The notes: a model not told the origin generated them from the sequence alone. Shown: positions 8,664 through 17,017, counted from the stretch's first letter. The stretch: DNA of 64,000 nt from Pseudomonas sp. Leaf48 (GCF_001421885.1 NZ_LMLH01000031.1:89285-153284); one strand, 5' to 3'. Numbers and translations: made by a program.

Positions 8664-10040
8664 ATGACCGGCAGTAATCAGGCCTCTGGCTGGGCCATGA
8701 CCTTGTTGTTGGGATGCTGTGCCGTGGGCACGGTGAATGCCGCACCAGAGGACATCCCGCGCCTGGGCAACGACTTGACGTGCCTGGGTGCGGAAAAGGC
8801 CGGCAATGCCGACGGCAGCATTCCGGCCTTCAGCGGCAAGTGGCTGGGTGCACCACCCCACGTTGATTTCAAGGGCACAGGCAACCATCCGGTGGATCCG
8901 TACCCGGACGAAAAACCGCTGTTTGTGATCACCGCGCAGAACATCGCGAAACACGACGCCTACCTGTCCGATGGCCAGAAAGCCCTGTTCAAGCTGTACC
9001 CAGGCACCTACAAAATGCCGGTCTATCCCTCGCATCGGGATTTCCGTTACAACGACGCGGTTTGCCAGGCCACTCGCGAGAACGCCAGCGTGGCACGTCT
9101 GGTGGATGATGGCGAAGGGGTGGTCGGCAAAACCGGCGGTACACCGTTCCCGGTACCGCGCAGCGGCCTGGAGCTGTTGAAGAACGCCTCGACTTTTACC
9201 TTGCGCGCCTGGACCGAGGAATATGTCTCCGATAACGCCTATGTGCTCAAGGACGGCAACATCAACTGGGGCCGCGTGCATTCGCGCAACCTGGCACCGT
9301 CGCTAGAGCCTGGCAAGATTGGCGAAACCATCGGCAACTCGTCGTTCTATCTAAATGAAACCCTGCTGCCACAACGGGACAAGGGTGAGATCAATACAGG
9401 CACTGAGTTCTGGAACGACAAGACCGAACCGCGCCAGGCCTGGCGTTACGATCCGGGCACCCGTCGCGTGCGCCAGTCGCCAGGCTATGGTTTCGACATG
9501 TCGTTCCCCGGCAGCGGAGGCTCGATCACCGTGGACGAAGTGCGCCTGTTCAACGGTTCCGGCCAGCGCTACGACTGGAAGATCGTCGGCAAGCGCGAGA
9601 TGTACATACCCTACAACACCTATCGCTTGCATGCAGGCAATCTCAAGTACGCCGACCTGCTGACCCCCGGCCACATCAACCCCGAGGCCATGCGTTATGA
9701 GCGCCATCGGGTCTGGGAACTGGAAGGCACACTCAAGCCGGGCTATCGCCACTTGTATGGCAAACGCAAGTTGTATGTCGACGAAGACACCTGGTTCCCG
9801 ATGCTCGCCGATAACTACGACAACCGGGGCGAGCTGTGGCGCACCTCGATGGTCAACTACTTCTACGCCTACGAAAGTCAGCGTCAGCAGGCGGGTGTGG
9901 GCCTGTACTACGACCTCAATGCCGGCAGCTACCTGGCGTTCAACCTGATCAATGAGCAGCGCAACGGTTACCTGTTGAACAAACCCGGCTTCAGCCCCCG
10001 CGACTTTGGCCCCGAGGCCGCGCGGCGTTTCGGCCAGTAA
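8664..10040 (+). CDS. DUF1329 family outer-envelope protein
   Basis: A 458-residue secreted protein with AAGGAG at 8651 just before the ATG. The N-terminus has a hydrophobic signal ending near GTVNA-APED, so it is probably periplasmic or outer-membrane attached. The body carries typical DUF1329 wording (IPRLGNDLTCLGAEKAGN at the mature N-terminus, then YHDF/YRL-rich beta segments and DEDTWFPMLADNYDNRGE). DUF1329 proteins have a LolA/LolB-like lipoprotein-binding fold and usually sit with DUF1302 proteins in clusters for hydrophobic compounds. The DUF1302 partner is not in the window but may lie upstream. It may help a greasy substrate cross the envelope; this is not proven. Confidence 0.82.
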   Translation: MTGSNQASGWAMTLLLGCCAVGTVNAAPEDIPRLGNDLTCLGAEKAGNADGSIPAFSGKWLGAPPHVDFKGTGNHPVDPYPDEKPLFVITAQNIAKHDAYLSDGQKALFKLYPGTYKMPVYPSHRDFRYNDAVCQATRENASVARLVDDGEGVVGKTGGTPFPVPRSGLELLKNASTFTLRAWTEEYVSDNAYVLKDGNINWGRVHSRNLAPSLEPGKIGETIGNSSFYLNETLLPQRDKGEINTGTEFWNDKTEPRQAWRYDPGTRRVRQSPGYGFDMSFPGSGGSITVDEVRLFNGSGQRYDWKIVGKREMYIPYNTYRLHAGNLKYADLLTPGHINPEAMRYERHRVWELEGTLKPGYRHLYGKRKLYVDEDTWFPMLADNYDNRGELWRTSMVNYFYAYESQRQQAGVGLYYDLNAGSYLAFNLINEQRNGYLLNKPGFSPRDFGPEAARRFGQ

Positions 10041-10050
10041 CCGGCAAGTA

Positions 10051-10076
10051 CGGCGCCCGTTGTGCCATGGGCGCCG
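10051..10076 (+). terminator. Hairpin after the DUF1329 gene
   Basis: CGGCGCCC (10051-10058) pairs with GGGCGCCG (10069-10076) around a 10-base loop, 11 bases after the stop codon. No T-run follows, so it may act as an mRNA 3' stabiliser or a weak terminator rather than a strong intrinsic one. Confidence 0.4.
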
Positions 10077-10171
10077 ATTGAGAGTAGGTCGCATTTGATC
10101 TAGTCCAATTGAACGATGATCTGCTTGCGCGACTGCTTAATGATGTTCGCCATGGGATCACCCTGTATTTC

Positions 10172-10194
10172 TTGGGGGCATTGCCTGCCCCCAA
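10172..10194 (+). other. Perfect stem-loop in the leader of the Rieske oxygenase gene
   Basis: TTGGGGGCA (10172-10180) and TGCCCCCAA (10186-10194) form a perfect 9-bp stem with a 5-base loop, 24 bases before the oxygenase ATG. It leaves the GAGGAA ribosome site free. It could be a processing or stability element; no T-run follows, so it is not an intrinsic terminator. Confidence 0.4.
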
Positions 10195-10218
10195 GGCTGC
10201 ATTCGAGGAACAATAACA

Positions 10219-11259
10219 ATGACCAAACTCGCTGAAATCAACATCGAGAACGCCCAGCGTACCCACCGTTACGCGCGCGGCTGGCACTGCCTGGGCAATG
10301 CGAGCGATTACCGTGATGGCAAGCCGCATACCCTGGAAGTCTTCGGCACCCGCCTGGTGGCTTTTGCCGACAGCCAGGGCAACATCAGCATTCTGGATGC
10401 CTATTGCCCGCACATGGGCGCCGACCTGTCTCAGGGCACCATCGAGAACGACAGGCTGGTGTGCCCGTTCCACCACTGGAAGTACGACACCGGTGGCAAA
10501 TGCGTGGAGATCCCTTACTGCAAGCGCATTCCACCCAAGGCCAAGACCCGCAGTTGGTTGACCTGCGAGGAAAACAATCTGCTGTTCGTCTGGAACAACC
10601 CGGAGGGCCGTGCGCCAAAAGAGGGTGTGGTCATTCCACACCTGCCGGAGATGGACGATCCGGACTGGATTCATGACTGGAACATCGACACCATGCACAT
10701 CGAAACCAACCCACGGGAGTTGGTCGATAACCTGGTGGATGCCCAGCACTTCGGGCCGGTGCACGGTACGCCGACCAAGTACTTCGCCAACGTCTTCGAA
10801 GGCCATATCGGCCATCAGATTTTCCATGGCGACTCCGAGCGCCTGGGCGGCGACCTGATTGCGCCATCGGCTTACTACGGGCCAGCCACTCACTTCACGC
10901 ATATCAGTTCGATGTTCGGCGACGCGCGGATCCACGCCATTCTGCTCAACAGCCACGTGCCGGTGACGCCAAACAGTTTCGACCTGCGCTTCGGTTGCAT
11001 GGTCAAGCGAGTGCCGGGATGGACCGAAGAGCAGAACCAGGAAGTTGCCAGGGCCTATGTCGAAGGTAACCGTGACTCGTTCTACCAGGACGTGGTGATC
11101 TGGAAGCACAAAATTCGTATCGACAAGCCGGTATTGGCAGAAACCGATGGCCCGGTGTATCAGCTGCGTGAGTGGTACGAGCAGTTCTTCACCAATGAGG
11201 ACGACGTGCCTGCGTTCATGGCGCAGCGCCGCGAGTTCATTACGGTGGACGAGCGCTGA
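10219..11259 (+). CDS. Rieske non-haem iron oxygenase, KshA-like
   Basis: A 346-residue terminal oxygenase. The Rieske [2Fe-2S] ligands are Cys63, His65, Cys82 and His85 (CPHMG then CPFHHW). The mononuclear iron motif is D174-x2-H177-x4-H182 in NLVDAQHFGPVH. The recalled wording of 3-ketosteroid 9-alpha-hydroxylase (KshA) fits along the whole chain: AYCPHMGADLSQGT, IPYCKRIP, YFANVFEGHI, FYQDVVIWKHKIRID and VYQLREWYEQF. Such enzymes hydroxylate steroid-like rings and need a separate reductase (KshB), which is not seen here. GAGGAA at 10205 precedes the ATG. I infer attack on a polycyclic or alicyclic ring; an aromatic O-demethylase role is less likely. Confidence 0.85.
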   Translation: MTKLAEINIENAQRTHRYARGWHCLGNASDYRDGKPHTLEVFGTRLVAFADSQGNISILDAYCPHMGADLSQGTIENDRLVCPFHHWKYDTGGKCVEIPYCKRIPPKAKTRSWLTCEENNLLFVWNNPEGRAPKEGVVIPHLPEMDDPDWIHDWNIDTMHIETNPRELVDNLVDAQHFGPVHGTPTKYFANVFEGHIGHQIFHGDSERLGGDLIAPSAYYGPATHFTHISSMFGDARIHAILLNSHVPVTPNSFDLRFGCMVKRVPGWTEEQNQEVARAYVEGNRDSFYQDVVIWKHKIRIDKPVLAETDGPVYQLREWYEQFFTNEDDVPAFMAQRREFITVDER

Positions 11260-11270
11260 CAGGGCAACAG

Positions 11271-11310
11271 GGCGCCTTCGAGAGATCTGCATCGCTCACG
11301 CGAAGGCGCC
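11271..11310 (+). terminator. Stem-loop downstream of the oxygenase gene
   Basis: GGCGCCTTCG (11271-11280) pairs perfectly with CGAAGGCGCC (11301-11310) across a 20-base loop, 12 bases after the oxygenase stop. There is no T-run behind it. It probably marks the end of the catabolic transcript. Confidence 0.45.
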
Positions 11311-11366
11311 GTTATAAAGGGGACTGCCCACGCAGTTTCGATTCACAGGCCATGAGAGCACTGACA

Positions 11367-11540
11367 ATGAAAATAAAAAGTCATCTCGCCTATTGTGTTC
11401 CGTTTTTGATCCTGTTTTTCCTGGTATTTACCGTGTTGGTTTCCGTGCCGCCGGAACCCGCCAGCGTCAAGGCCTGCAAACGTTACGCGAGTTGTGTGGC
11501 GATGAGTTCGAGCGTTCCGAACTGGATCAATTTTCGCTAG
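11367..11540 (+). CDS. Possible small membrane peptide
   Basis: An open frame of 57 residues from ATG 11367 (or 62 from ATG 11352). It begins MKIKSHLAYCVPFLILFFLV, a lysine-flanked hydrophobic helix that could span the inner membrane, followed by a short polar tail with two Cys. A weak GAGAG lies before 11367. It ends overlapping the 3' end of the convergent DUF2986 gene by 14 bases. I know no family for it and it may not be translated. Confidence 0.3.
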   Translation: MKIKSHLAYCVPFLILFFLVFTVLVSVPPEPASVKACKRYASCVAMSSSVPNWINFR

Positions 11541-11688
11541 GGGAACTGACCGAGGCGTCAGGAGATTCAACGGCCAGTTTCAATCGGTCAGCCTTGCTGA
11601 TGTATTTAGGCTTTTTCGGTGCCAGTTTGGCGCTGGCCTTTTTGGCCTTGGCCTTGAACAACTGTTGCAGCTTTTTTTGACGGTTCAT
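11527..11688 (-). CDS. DUF2986 family small basic protein
   Basis: A 53-residue protein read on the minus strand from ATG 11688. It begins MNRQKKLQQLFKAKAKKA, continues with SAKLAPKKPKYISKADRLKL, and has a short acidic tail. The extreme lysine content and the KPKYISKADR segment match the DUF2986 family, tiny conserved proteins of Pseudomonas and relatives with no known function. The basic helix could bind RNA or the ribosome, but this is a guess. It is convergent to the catabolic cluster and stands alone. A longer overlapping frame on the same strand that begins five bases upstream is out of register and not real. Confidence 0.75.
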   Translation of the reverse strand: MNRQKKLQQLFKAKAKKASAKLAPKKPKYISKADRLKLAVESPDASVSSPSEN

Positions 11689-12023
11689 GTTTTTCCATCT
11701 CGCTTGTAAGTGTTTGAATGATATCAGCGTAGCCCTTGCCTGGCCTTACCGTCCGGTGAGGCGGGGCTTGTAGGCAATTGTGGCTATTGCAAATTGCCCC
11801 GCGCACCTGCCGACCAGCTAAACCAGCGTATGGAAGGCCGCTGCTATAAGCCGACACTGGCATCGGGCCCGCCGGAGTGGCGCGTACTGCTGCGCATTTC
11901 GATCATTAACTTGTCACTTCCGGTCATTGAGTGGCAGCCTCCCGACTCTTAGTCTGTCGAACATGACTGACGGGCGCCGTAGAGCTCCCGCATTTTCCGT
12001 GATCGTTCGATGTGGAGTTACCG
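11689..12023. other. Non-coding gap between DUF2986 and fadH
   Basis: No convincing gene in these 335 bases. A GGAG at 12014-12017 is the fadH ribosome site. The short inverted piece GCCTTACCGTCCGGTGAGGC (near 11743) could form a hairpin of about 8 bp. No PsrA- or FadR-like palindrome was recognised. Confidence 0.4.
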
Positions 12024-14063
12024 ATGACCGCCGCTCATTACCCGCACCTGCTGGCTCCGCTGGACCTGGGATTCACCACGCTGCGTAACCGCACCCTGAT
12101 GGGGTCGATGCACACCGGTCTTGAAGAGAAGCCGGGTGGCTTCGAGCGCATGGCGGCGTACTTTGCCGAGCGCGCCCTGGGTGGTGTCGGCCTGATGGTA
12201 ACCGGTGGTATTGGCCCGAATGACGAGGGTGGCGTGTATTCCGGTGCGGCCAAGCTGACCACCGAGGAAGAGGCGCTCAAGCACCGCATCGTCACCCGTG
12301 CGGTGCACGAGGCAGGCGGCAAGATCTGCATGCAGATCCTTCACGCCGGGCGTTATGCCTACAGCCCGAAACAGGTAGCGCCAAGTGCGATCCAGGCGCC
12401 GATCAACCCGTTCAAGCCAAAAGAGCTGGACGAGGAAGGCATCGAGAAACAGATCAGCGATTTCGTCACCTGTTCGACCCTGGCCCAACAGGCCGAGTAC
12501 GACGGTGTGGAAATCATGGGTTCCGAAGGTTATTTCATTAACCAGTTCCTTGCGGCGCACACCAACCACCGTACCGACCGTTGGGGCGGCAGCTACGAAA
12601 ACCGTATGCGCCTGCCGGTGGAAATCGTCCGTCGCGTACGTGAAGCGGTCGGCCCGAATTTCATCATCATTTTCCGCCTGTCGATGCTCGATCTGGTGGA
12701 AGGCGGCAGCACCTGGGAAGAAATCGTGCAGTTGGCCAAGGCCATCGAGCAGGCCGGTGCGACCATCATCAACACCGGTATCGGCTGGCACGAAGCGCGG
12801 ATCCCGACCATCGCCACCAAGGTGCCGCGCGCGGCGTTCAGCAAGGTCACGGCCAAGCTGCGGGGTTCGGTGAGCATTCCGTTGATCACCACCAACCGCA
12901 TCAACACCCCGGAAGTGGCCGAGCAGATTCTGGCCGAGGGCGATGCCGACATGGTTTCCATGGCGCGGCCGTTCCTTGCCGACCCGGATTTCGTCAACAA
13001 GGCCGCTGAAGGCCGCGCTGATGAAATCAACACCTGCATCGGCTGCAACCAGGCGTGCCTGGACCACACCTTTGGCGGCAAGCTGACCAGTTGCCTGGTC
13101 AACCCGCGTGCCTGCCATGAAACCGAACTCAATTATCTGCCGGTACAGCAGTTGAAGAAAATCGCCGTGGTCGGCGCAGGCCCTGCCGGTCTGTCTGCGG
13201 CGACCGTGGCCGCCGAGCGCGGTCACCAGGTCACGCTGTTCGATTCGGCCAGCGAAATCGGTGGTCAGTTCAACATCGCCAAGCGCGTGCCGGGCAAGGA
13301 AGAGTTCTTTGAGACCATTCGCTACTTCAACCGCAAATTGCAGACCACTAACGTCGAGGTGTGCCTGAACACCCGCGTGGATGTGGCGCAACTGGTCGAA
13401 GGCGGTTACGACGAGATCATTCTGGCCACCGGCATTGCGCCGCGAGTGCCGGCGATTCCAGGCGTGGAGAGTGCCAAGGTGCTGAGCTACCTGGATGTGA
13501 TCCTGCAGCGCAAGCCGGTGGGCAAGCGTGTTGCGGTGATTGGTGCCGGTGGGATCGGTTTTGACGTGTCGGAGTTCCTGGTTCACCAGGGTGAGGCCAC
13601 CAGCCAGAACCGCGAGGCTTTCTGGAAAGAGTGGGGCATCGATACGCACCTCGAGGCGCGCGGTGGTGTCGCCGGTATCAAGGCGCAGCCCCATGCACCG
13701 GCCCGCGAGGTGTTCCTGCTGCAACGCAAGAAATCCAAGGTCGGCGACGGCCTGGGCAAGACCACCGGCTGGATTCACCGTACCGGTCTGAAGAACAAGC
13801 AGGTGCAGATGCTCAACAGCGTCGAATACCTGAAGATCGACGAAGACGGCCTGCACATCCGCATCGGCGAAACCGGCGAGCCGCAAGTGCTTGCGGTGGA
13901 CAATATCGTGATCTGCGCGGGGCAGGATCCGCTGCGTGAATTGCACGAAGGTCTGGTCGCGGCGGGGCAGAAGGTGCACCTGATCGGCGGCGCGGATGTC
14001 GCGGCAGAGCTGGATGCCAAGCGGGCGATCAATCAGGGTTCGCGGTTGGCGGCAGAGCTTTAA
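12024..14063 (+). CDS. fadH: NADPH-dependent 2,4-dienoyl-CoA reductase, FadH type
   Basis: A 679-residue Fe-S flavoprotein, close to the 672 residues of E. coli FadH. The N-terminal half is an Old-Yellow-Enzyme TIM barrel (FMN) with the HTNHRTDRWGGSYENR segment. Cys338, Cys341, Cys345 and Cys357 form the [4Fe-4S] motif in CIGCNQACLDHTFGGKLTSC. The C-terminal half has two dinucleotide folds, VVGAGPAGLSAA (FAD) and VIGAGGIGFDVSEFL (NADPH). It reduces 2,4-dienoyl-CoAs from unsaturated fatty acids. I start at ATG 12024, seven bases after GGAG; GTG 12012 is in frame but less likely. It may be the general fadH of the organism rather than part of the upstream cluster. Confidence 0.92.
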   Translation: MTAAHYPHLLAPLDLGFTTLRNRTLMGSMHTGLEEKPGGFERMAAYFAERALGGVGLMVTGGIGPNDEGGVYSGAAKLTTEEEALKHRIVTRAVHEAGGKICMQILHAGRYAYSPKQVAPSAIQAPINPFKPKELDEEGIEKQISDFVTCSTLAQQAEYDGVEIMGSEGYFINQFLAAHTNHRTDRWGGSYENRMRLPVEIVRRVREAVGPNFIIIFRLSMLDLVEGGSTWEEIVQLAKAIEQAGATIINTGIGWHEARIPTIATKVPRAAFSKVTAKLRGSVSIPLITTNRINTPEVAEQILAEGDADMVSMARPFLADPDFVNKAAEGRADEINTCIGCNQACLDHTFGGKLTSCLVNPRACHETELNYLPVQQLKKIAVVGAGPAGLSAATVAAERGHQVTLFDSASEIGGQFNIAKRVPGKEEFFETIRYFNRKLQTTNVEVCLNTRVDVAQLVEGGYDEIILATGIAPRVPAIPGVESAKVLSYLDVILQRKPVGKRVAVIGAGGIGFDVSEFLVHQGEATSQNREAFWKEWGIDTHLEARGGVAGIKAQPHAPAREVFLLQRKKSKVGDGLGKTTGWIHRTGLKNKQVQMLNSVEYLKIDEDGLHIRIGETGEPQVLAVDNIVICAGQDPLRELHEGLVAAGQKVHLIGGADVAAELDAKRAINQGSRLAAEL

Positions 14064-14235
14064 TAAAGCGCCTGGTACCCGAGGCTTTCGTTGGAGCGCC
14101 GACCTGCCTAGGGCGGTGTTTCGCGAAGGCGGTCTTTGAGCGAGCGGGAGGCTGGTTCTGTAGCGAAAGCCTGTTCTTGCGGCGCAAAATATCGTAGTTT
14201 GCGTGCCATGACTACAAGGACGTTTTGGGGTAAAA

Positions 14236-15234
14236 GTGGGAGCTTATCGTCTGTTATTGGCCGTTCTGGTGGCCGTTTCTCATATGGGCAAGACGTTCGC
14301 AGGTCTGAACCCCGGCGTGGTCGCCGTGATTTCATTCCTGATCATCAGCGGTTTCGTGATGACTTCGCTGATCGAGCGCCACTATAAGGCGCCGGGGAAC
14401 GTCGGTCTGTTCTACATGGACAGGGCTTTGCGGCTGTATCCGCAGTTCCTGTTCTACTTCGTCATCTCCTGCGTGGTGATCTATTTCCTGCTGCCAGGTA
14501 CGCCCCAGGCTGCTGACCTGACGCTCGGGAATATCGCTGCAAGCCTTCCTATTGTGCCCCTTGGCTTCTACATGTTCGGGGCGGCCGGGGTAGAGATCCT
14601 GCCACCGGCCTGGTCGCTGGGGCTTGAGATGTGCTTCTACCTGGCGATCCCCTTCCTGATTATCTACAAGCTGCGGGGAGTCGCGTTTGCCCTGTCGGTT
14701 GTGGTCTTCATGGCCGCGTATCTTGGCTTGATCAACACCGATCTGTACGGCTACCGACTATTGCCGGGCGTCCTGTTCATGTTTCTGTGCGGCAGCTACC
14801 TGTACAAACCACAGGCGAAGGGATTGGCGATAGCGGGCGGTACCGCGGTGGCGGCGGCGCTGATGTTCCTGGCGATCATGGCCGGTGTGGTCGAGCGCCG
14901 GCCGTTCAATGCCGAAGTGACTGCCGGCCTGGCGTTGGGTGTGCCCGTCGTGTATTTGCTGACGAAACTCAGGTTTCACCGGGTTGACGAGTTCCTCGGG
15001 AATATCAGCTACGGGGTGTTCCTGAATCACTTTGTGGTGATGTACTTTCTGCGCGCCTTCTGGCCGGTTGCCTATGATGGGTACATCGTTGCCATCGTGC
15101 TGGGCCTGTCGTTTGTACTGAGCGGCGTTTCGTACTACTACGTTGAACGGCCCGCCTTGACGCTTCGTCATGCGCTTCGGGCCAGGGTGAGGTATGGTGT
15201 GGCACAATCGCGGGACCGTGAAATAGCGGCATGA
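14236..15234 (+). CDS. Acyltransferase 3 family membrane protein
   Basis: A 332-residue integral membrane protein with about ten hydrophobic segments, starting GTG 14236 after GGGG. The N-terminal RLLLAVLVAVSHMG and a later PPAWSLGLEMCFY fit the OafA/NodX-type acyltransferase-3 family (DUF1624/COG1835-like), which transfers acetyl or other acyl groups to sugars, O-antigen or exopolysaccharide at the inner membrane. The usual catalytic His of the first helix (here SH) is present. No glycan genes adjoin it, so the acceptor is unknown. It stands apart from fadH by about 170 bases in which I see nothing. Confidence 0.75.
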   Translation: MGAYRLLLAVLVAVSHMGKTFAGLNPGVVAVISFLIISGFVMTSLIERHYKAPGNVGLFYMDRALRLYPQFLFYFVISCVVIYFLLPGTPQAADLTLGNIAASLPIVPLGFYMFGAAGVEILPPAWSLGLEMCFYLAIPFLIIYKLRGVAFALSVVVFMAAYLGLINTDLYGYRLLPGVLFMFLCGSYLYKPQAKGLAIAGGTAVAAALMFLAIMAGVVERRPFNAEVTAGLALGVPVVYLLTKLRFHRVDEFLGNISYGVFLNHFVVMYFLRAFWPVAYDGYIVAIVLGLSFVLSGVSYYYVERPALTLRHALRARVRYGVAQSRDREIAA

Positions 15235-15402
15235 TGTGAGTGGGGCCTGGAGTTGCGGCTAACTTGCCCGATATCATCACGCCGTTTTATGTAAGGGGCT
15301 GCCACCGGATTTTCCCAGACCATCCTCACCTGTGCCCGCCTGTTCCCTTCATTGCCCGCAATCCTGGGTCCGCGCTGGTATTCAACTCAGTCCAACACGC
15401 CG

Positions 15403-16329
15403 ATGCTTTCTCCTCCCGCACACTGGCTCCCCCAAGCCTCCCTCGATCCCCTTCATCTAGACTGGCTGAAAAATGCCGGCATCGAAGTCGCGATCTTGCG
15501 CCTTGACCAGATCGACCCGCTGATCAGCGGCAACAAATGGTTCAAGCTCATCGAACACCTCAAGGCCGCTGACCGCGTCGGTGCCGCGGGCATCATCAGC
15601 CTCGGGGGAGCGCACTCCAACCACCTGCATGCGCTGGCTGCGGCGGGCAAACGCTTCGGCTTTCGCACCGTTGGCCTACTGCGCGGGCATCCTCAGGAAA
15701 CGGCCACGATCAAGGATTTGCAGGCGTTCGGCATGCAACTGCACTGGCTTGGCTACGCAGGTTACAGAGCGAGACATACCGCGGGTTTCTGGGCGCCATG
15801 GCAGGCGCAGTATCCCGACCTGCTTGCCGTTGCCGAAGGTGGCGGTGGGCTGCAGGGCGCCAAGGGCTGCAAGCAGCTCAAGACCATGGTAGACGACCAA
15901 CTGCAGGACCTGGGCTGGAGCGACCATGACGGCTGGTGGCTGGCCTGCGGCACCGGCACGACCCTGGCCGGGCTGGTATTGGCCGAGGCGGGGAAACACC
16001 CGGTCTACGGTGCGCTGGCGGTGCCCGAAGATCATGGTGTGGCCCAGCAGGTGGAGGCGATCATCGAGGAGGCGGGGTTGAGCGATCCGGCTTATGAATT
16101 ACTCGACGCCAGCCGTGGTGGTTTTGCCAGGGTGGATCCGGAATTGATCGGGTTCATCGAACAGTGCGAGCAGGCCAGTGGCATTCCCCTCGAACCACTG
16201 TACACCGGCAAAGCGCTGCTGGCGCTCAGGCAACAGGTTGAAGGGGGTAAATTCGCCCCGGGGACTCGGCTGATCTTCATCCATACCGGCGGCTTGCAAG
16301 GGCGGCGTGGCTTCGAAACACAAAGCTGA
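15403..16329 (+). CDS. PLP-dependent D-cysteine desulfhydrase / ACC deaminase-like enzyme
   Basis: A 308-residue fold-type II PLP enzyme. I use ATG 15403 (MLSPPAHWLPQ); an earlier TTG is unlikely. The PLP lysine is in ISGNKWFKL, with the SLGGAHSNHLHALA phosphate/substrate loop and the glycine-rich CGTGTTLAGL. True ACC deaminases and D-cysteine desulfhydrases belong to this family; many Pseudomonas members of this length act as D-cysteine desulfhydrases or remain untested. A C-terminal FIHTGGLQGRRGF matches that family. It is single, followed 20 bases later by a REPIN that separates it from the convergent cytochrome gene. Confidence 0.8.
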   Translation: MLSPPAHWLPQASLDPLHLDWLKNAGIEVAILRLDQIDPLISGNKWFKLIEHLKAADRVGAAGIISLGGAHSNHLHALAAAGKRFGFRTVGLLRGHPQETATIKDLQAFGMQLHWLGYAGYRARHTAGFWAPWQAQYPDLLAVAEGGGGLQGAKGCKQLKTMVDDQLQDLGWSDHDGWWLACGTGTTLAGLVLAEAGKHPVYGALAVPEDHGVAQQVEAIIEEAGLSDPAYELLDASRGGFARVDPELIGFIEQCEQASGIPLEPLYTGKALLALRQQVEGGKFAPGTRLIFIHTGGLQGRRGFETQS

Positions 16330-16349
16330 AAGACTGTGGAGATCCAAGT

Positions 16350-16437
16350 GTGGGAGCGGGCTTGCTCGCGAATGCGGTGTGTCAGGCAAAAGTTAATGCG
16401 ACTGACACACCGCATTCGCGAGCAAGCCCGCTCCCAC
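16350..16437. repeat. REPIN, family A
   Basis: Two head-to-head copies of GTGGGAGCGGGCTTGCTCGC are separated by a short centre that is itself partly palindromic (ACACCGCAT versus ATGCGGTGT). It lies between convergent genes, where it may double as a bidirectional 3' mRNA structure. Confidence 0.85.
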
Positions 16438-16456
16438 ATTTGGGTTATCGCTTGTT

Positions 16457-17017
16457 TCAGGAATCGCGGTTCACCCGCTTGGGCATCATCCGCAGCAGGG
16501 TGTTATCGCCCACCACATAATGGTGATACAGCCCGGCCAAGGCATGCAGGCCGATCAGCCAGTAGCCGATGGTACCGCCCAGTTCATGCCATTCCTTGAT
16601 CTGTCGGGCCAGTTCCTTGTCTTCGGCCACCAGCAGCGGTAGGTCGAAGCCATAGAACATCACCTGGTTGCCCTTGGCACTGGTCACCAGCCAGCCAAGT
16701 AGCGGCATGGCGATCATGAAGATGTACAGCGCCCAGTGCATCAATCTGGCCAGCAGGGTCTGCCATTGGGGCGAAGCCGGAAAGATCTGCGGCGCCGGGC
16801 CCAGGCTGCGGGCGATTAACCGCAACCAGACCAATACAAATACGGTGAGGCCGAGCATGAAGTGCGACTCGACGATCAGCGTGCGGCTGCCACTTCCTTT
16901 GGGGAAGAATCCGCGCAGTTCGATACAGGCGTAAACCACCGCCAGCAGGACCAGCATCAACCAGTGCAGCGTGATCGATACGGTGCTGTAGCGCGAGGCT
17001 GAGTTTTTCCAGGGCAT
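16457..17017 (-). CDS. Cytochrome b561 family protein
   Basis: A 186-residue inner-membrane di-haem protein with four hydrophobic helices. Likely haem ligands are the His in ITLHWLML (helix 1), in ESHFMLGL (helix 2), in LMHWALYI (helix 3) and in IGLHALAGLYHHYV (helix 4). This family (YodB/CybB-like) shuttles electrons from quinol, often to periplasmic redox partners or superoxide. Monocistronic; a second b561 gene lies at 38779-39324 next to a catalase-like gene. Confidence 0.88.
   Translation of the reverse strand: MPWKNSASRYSTVSITLHWLMLVLLAVVYACIELRGFFPKGSGSRTLIVESHFMLGLTVFVLVWLRLIARSLGPAPQIFPASPQWQTLLARLMHWALYIFMIAMPLLGWLVTSAKGNQVMFYGFDLPLLVAEDKELARQIKEWHELGGTIGYWLIGLHALAGLYHHYVVGDNTLLRMMPKRVNRDS

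Noticed and set aside
10103..10156. 17-codon minus-strand frame (MANIIKQSRKQIIVQLD)
   Set aside because: Open frame with a plausible start but far too short to assess; it may be a remnant.
11393..11680. 95-residue plus-strand frame with a hydrophobic end
   Set aside because: Its hydrophobic C-terminus is the mirror of the lysine-rich DUF2986 gene, which is the better call.
12018..13979. 653-codon open frame on the minus strand
   Set aside because: It is antisense to fadH, whose motifs are all intact; its own translation has no recognisable domain. Long mirror frames are common in GC-rich DNA.
16350..16437. Palindrome read as an ordinary terminator
   Set aside because: The same sequence recurs many times in the window without T-runs, so it is a REPIN; any terminating effect is secondary.
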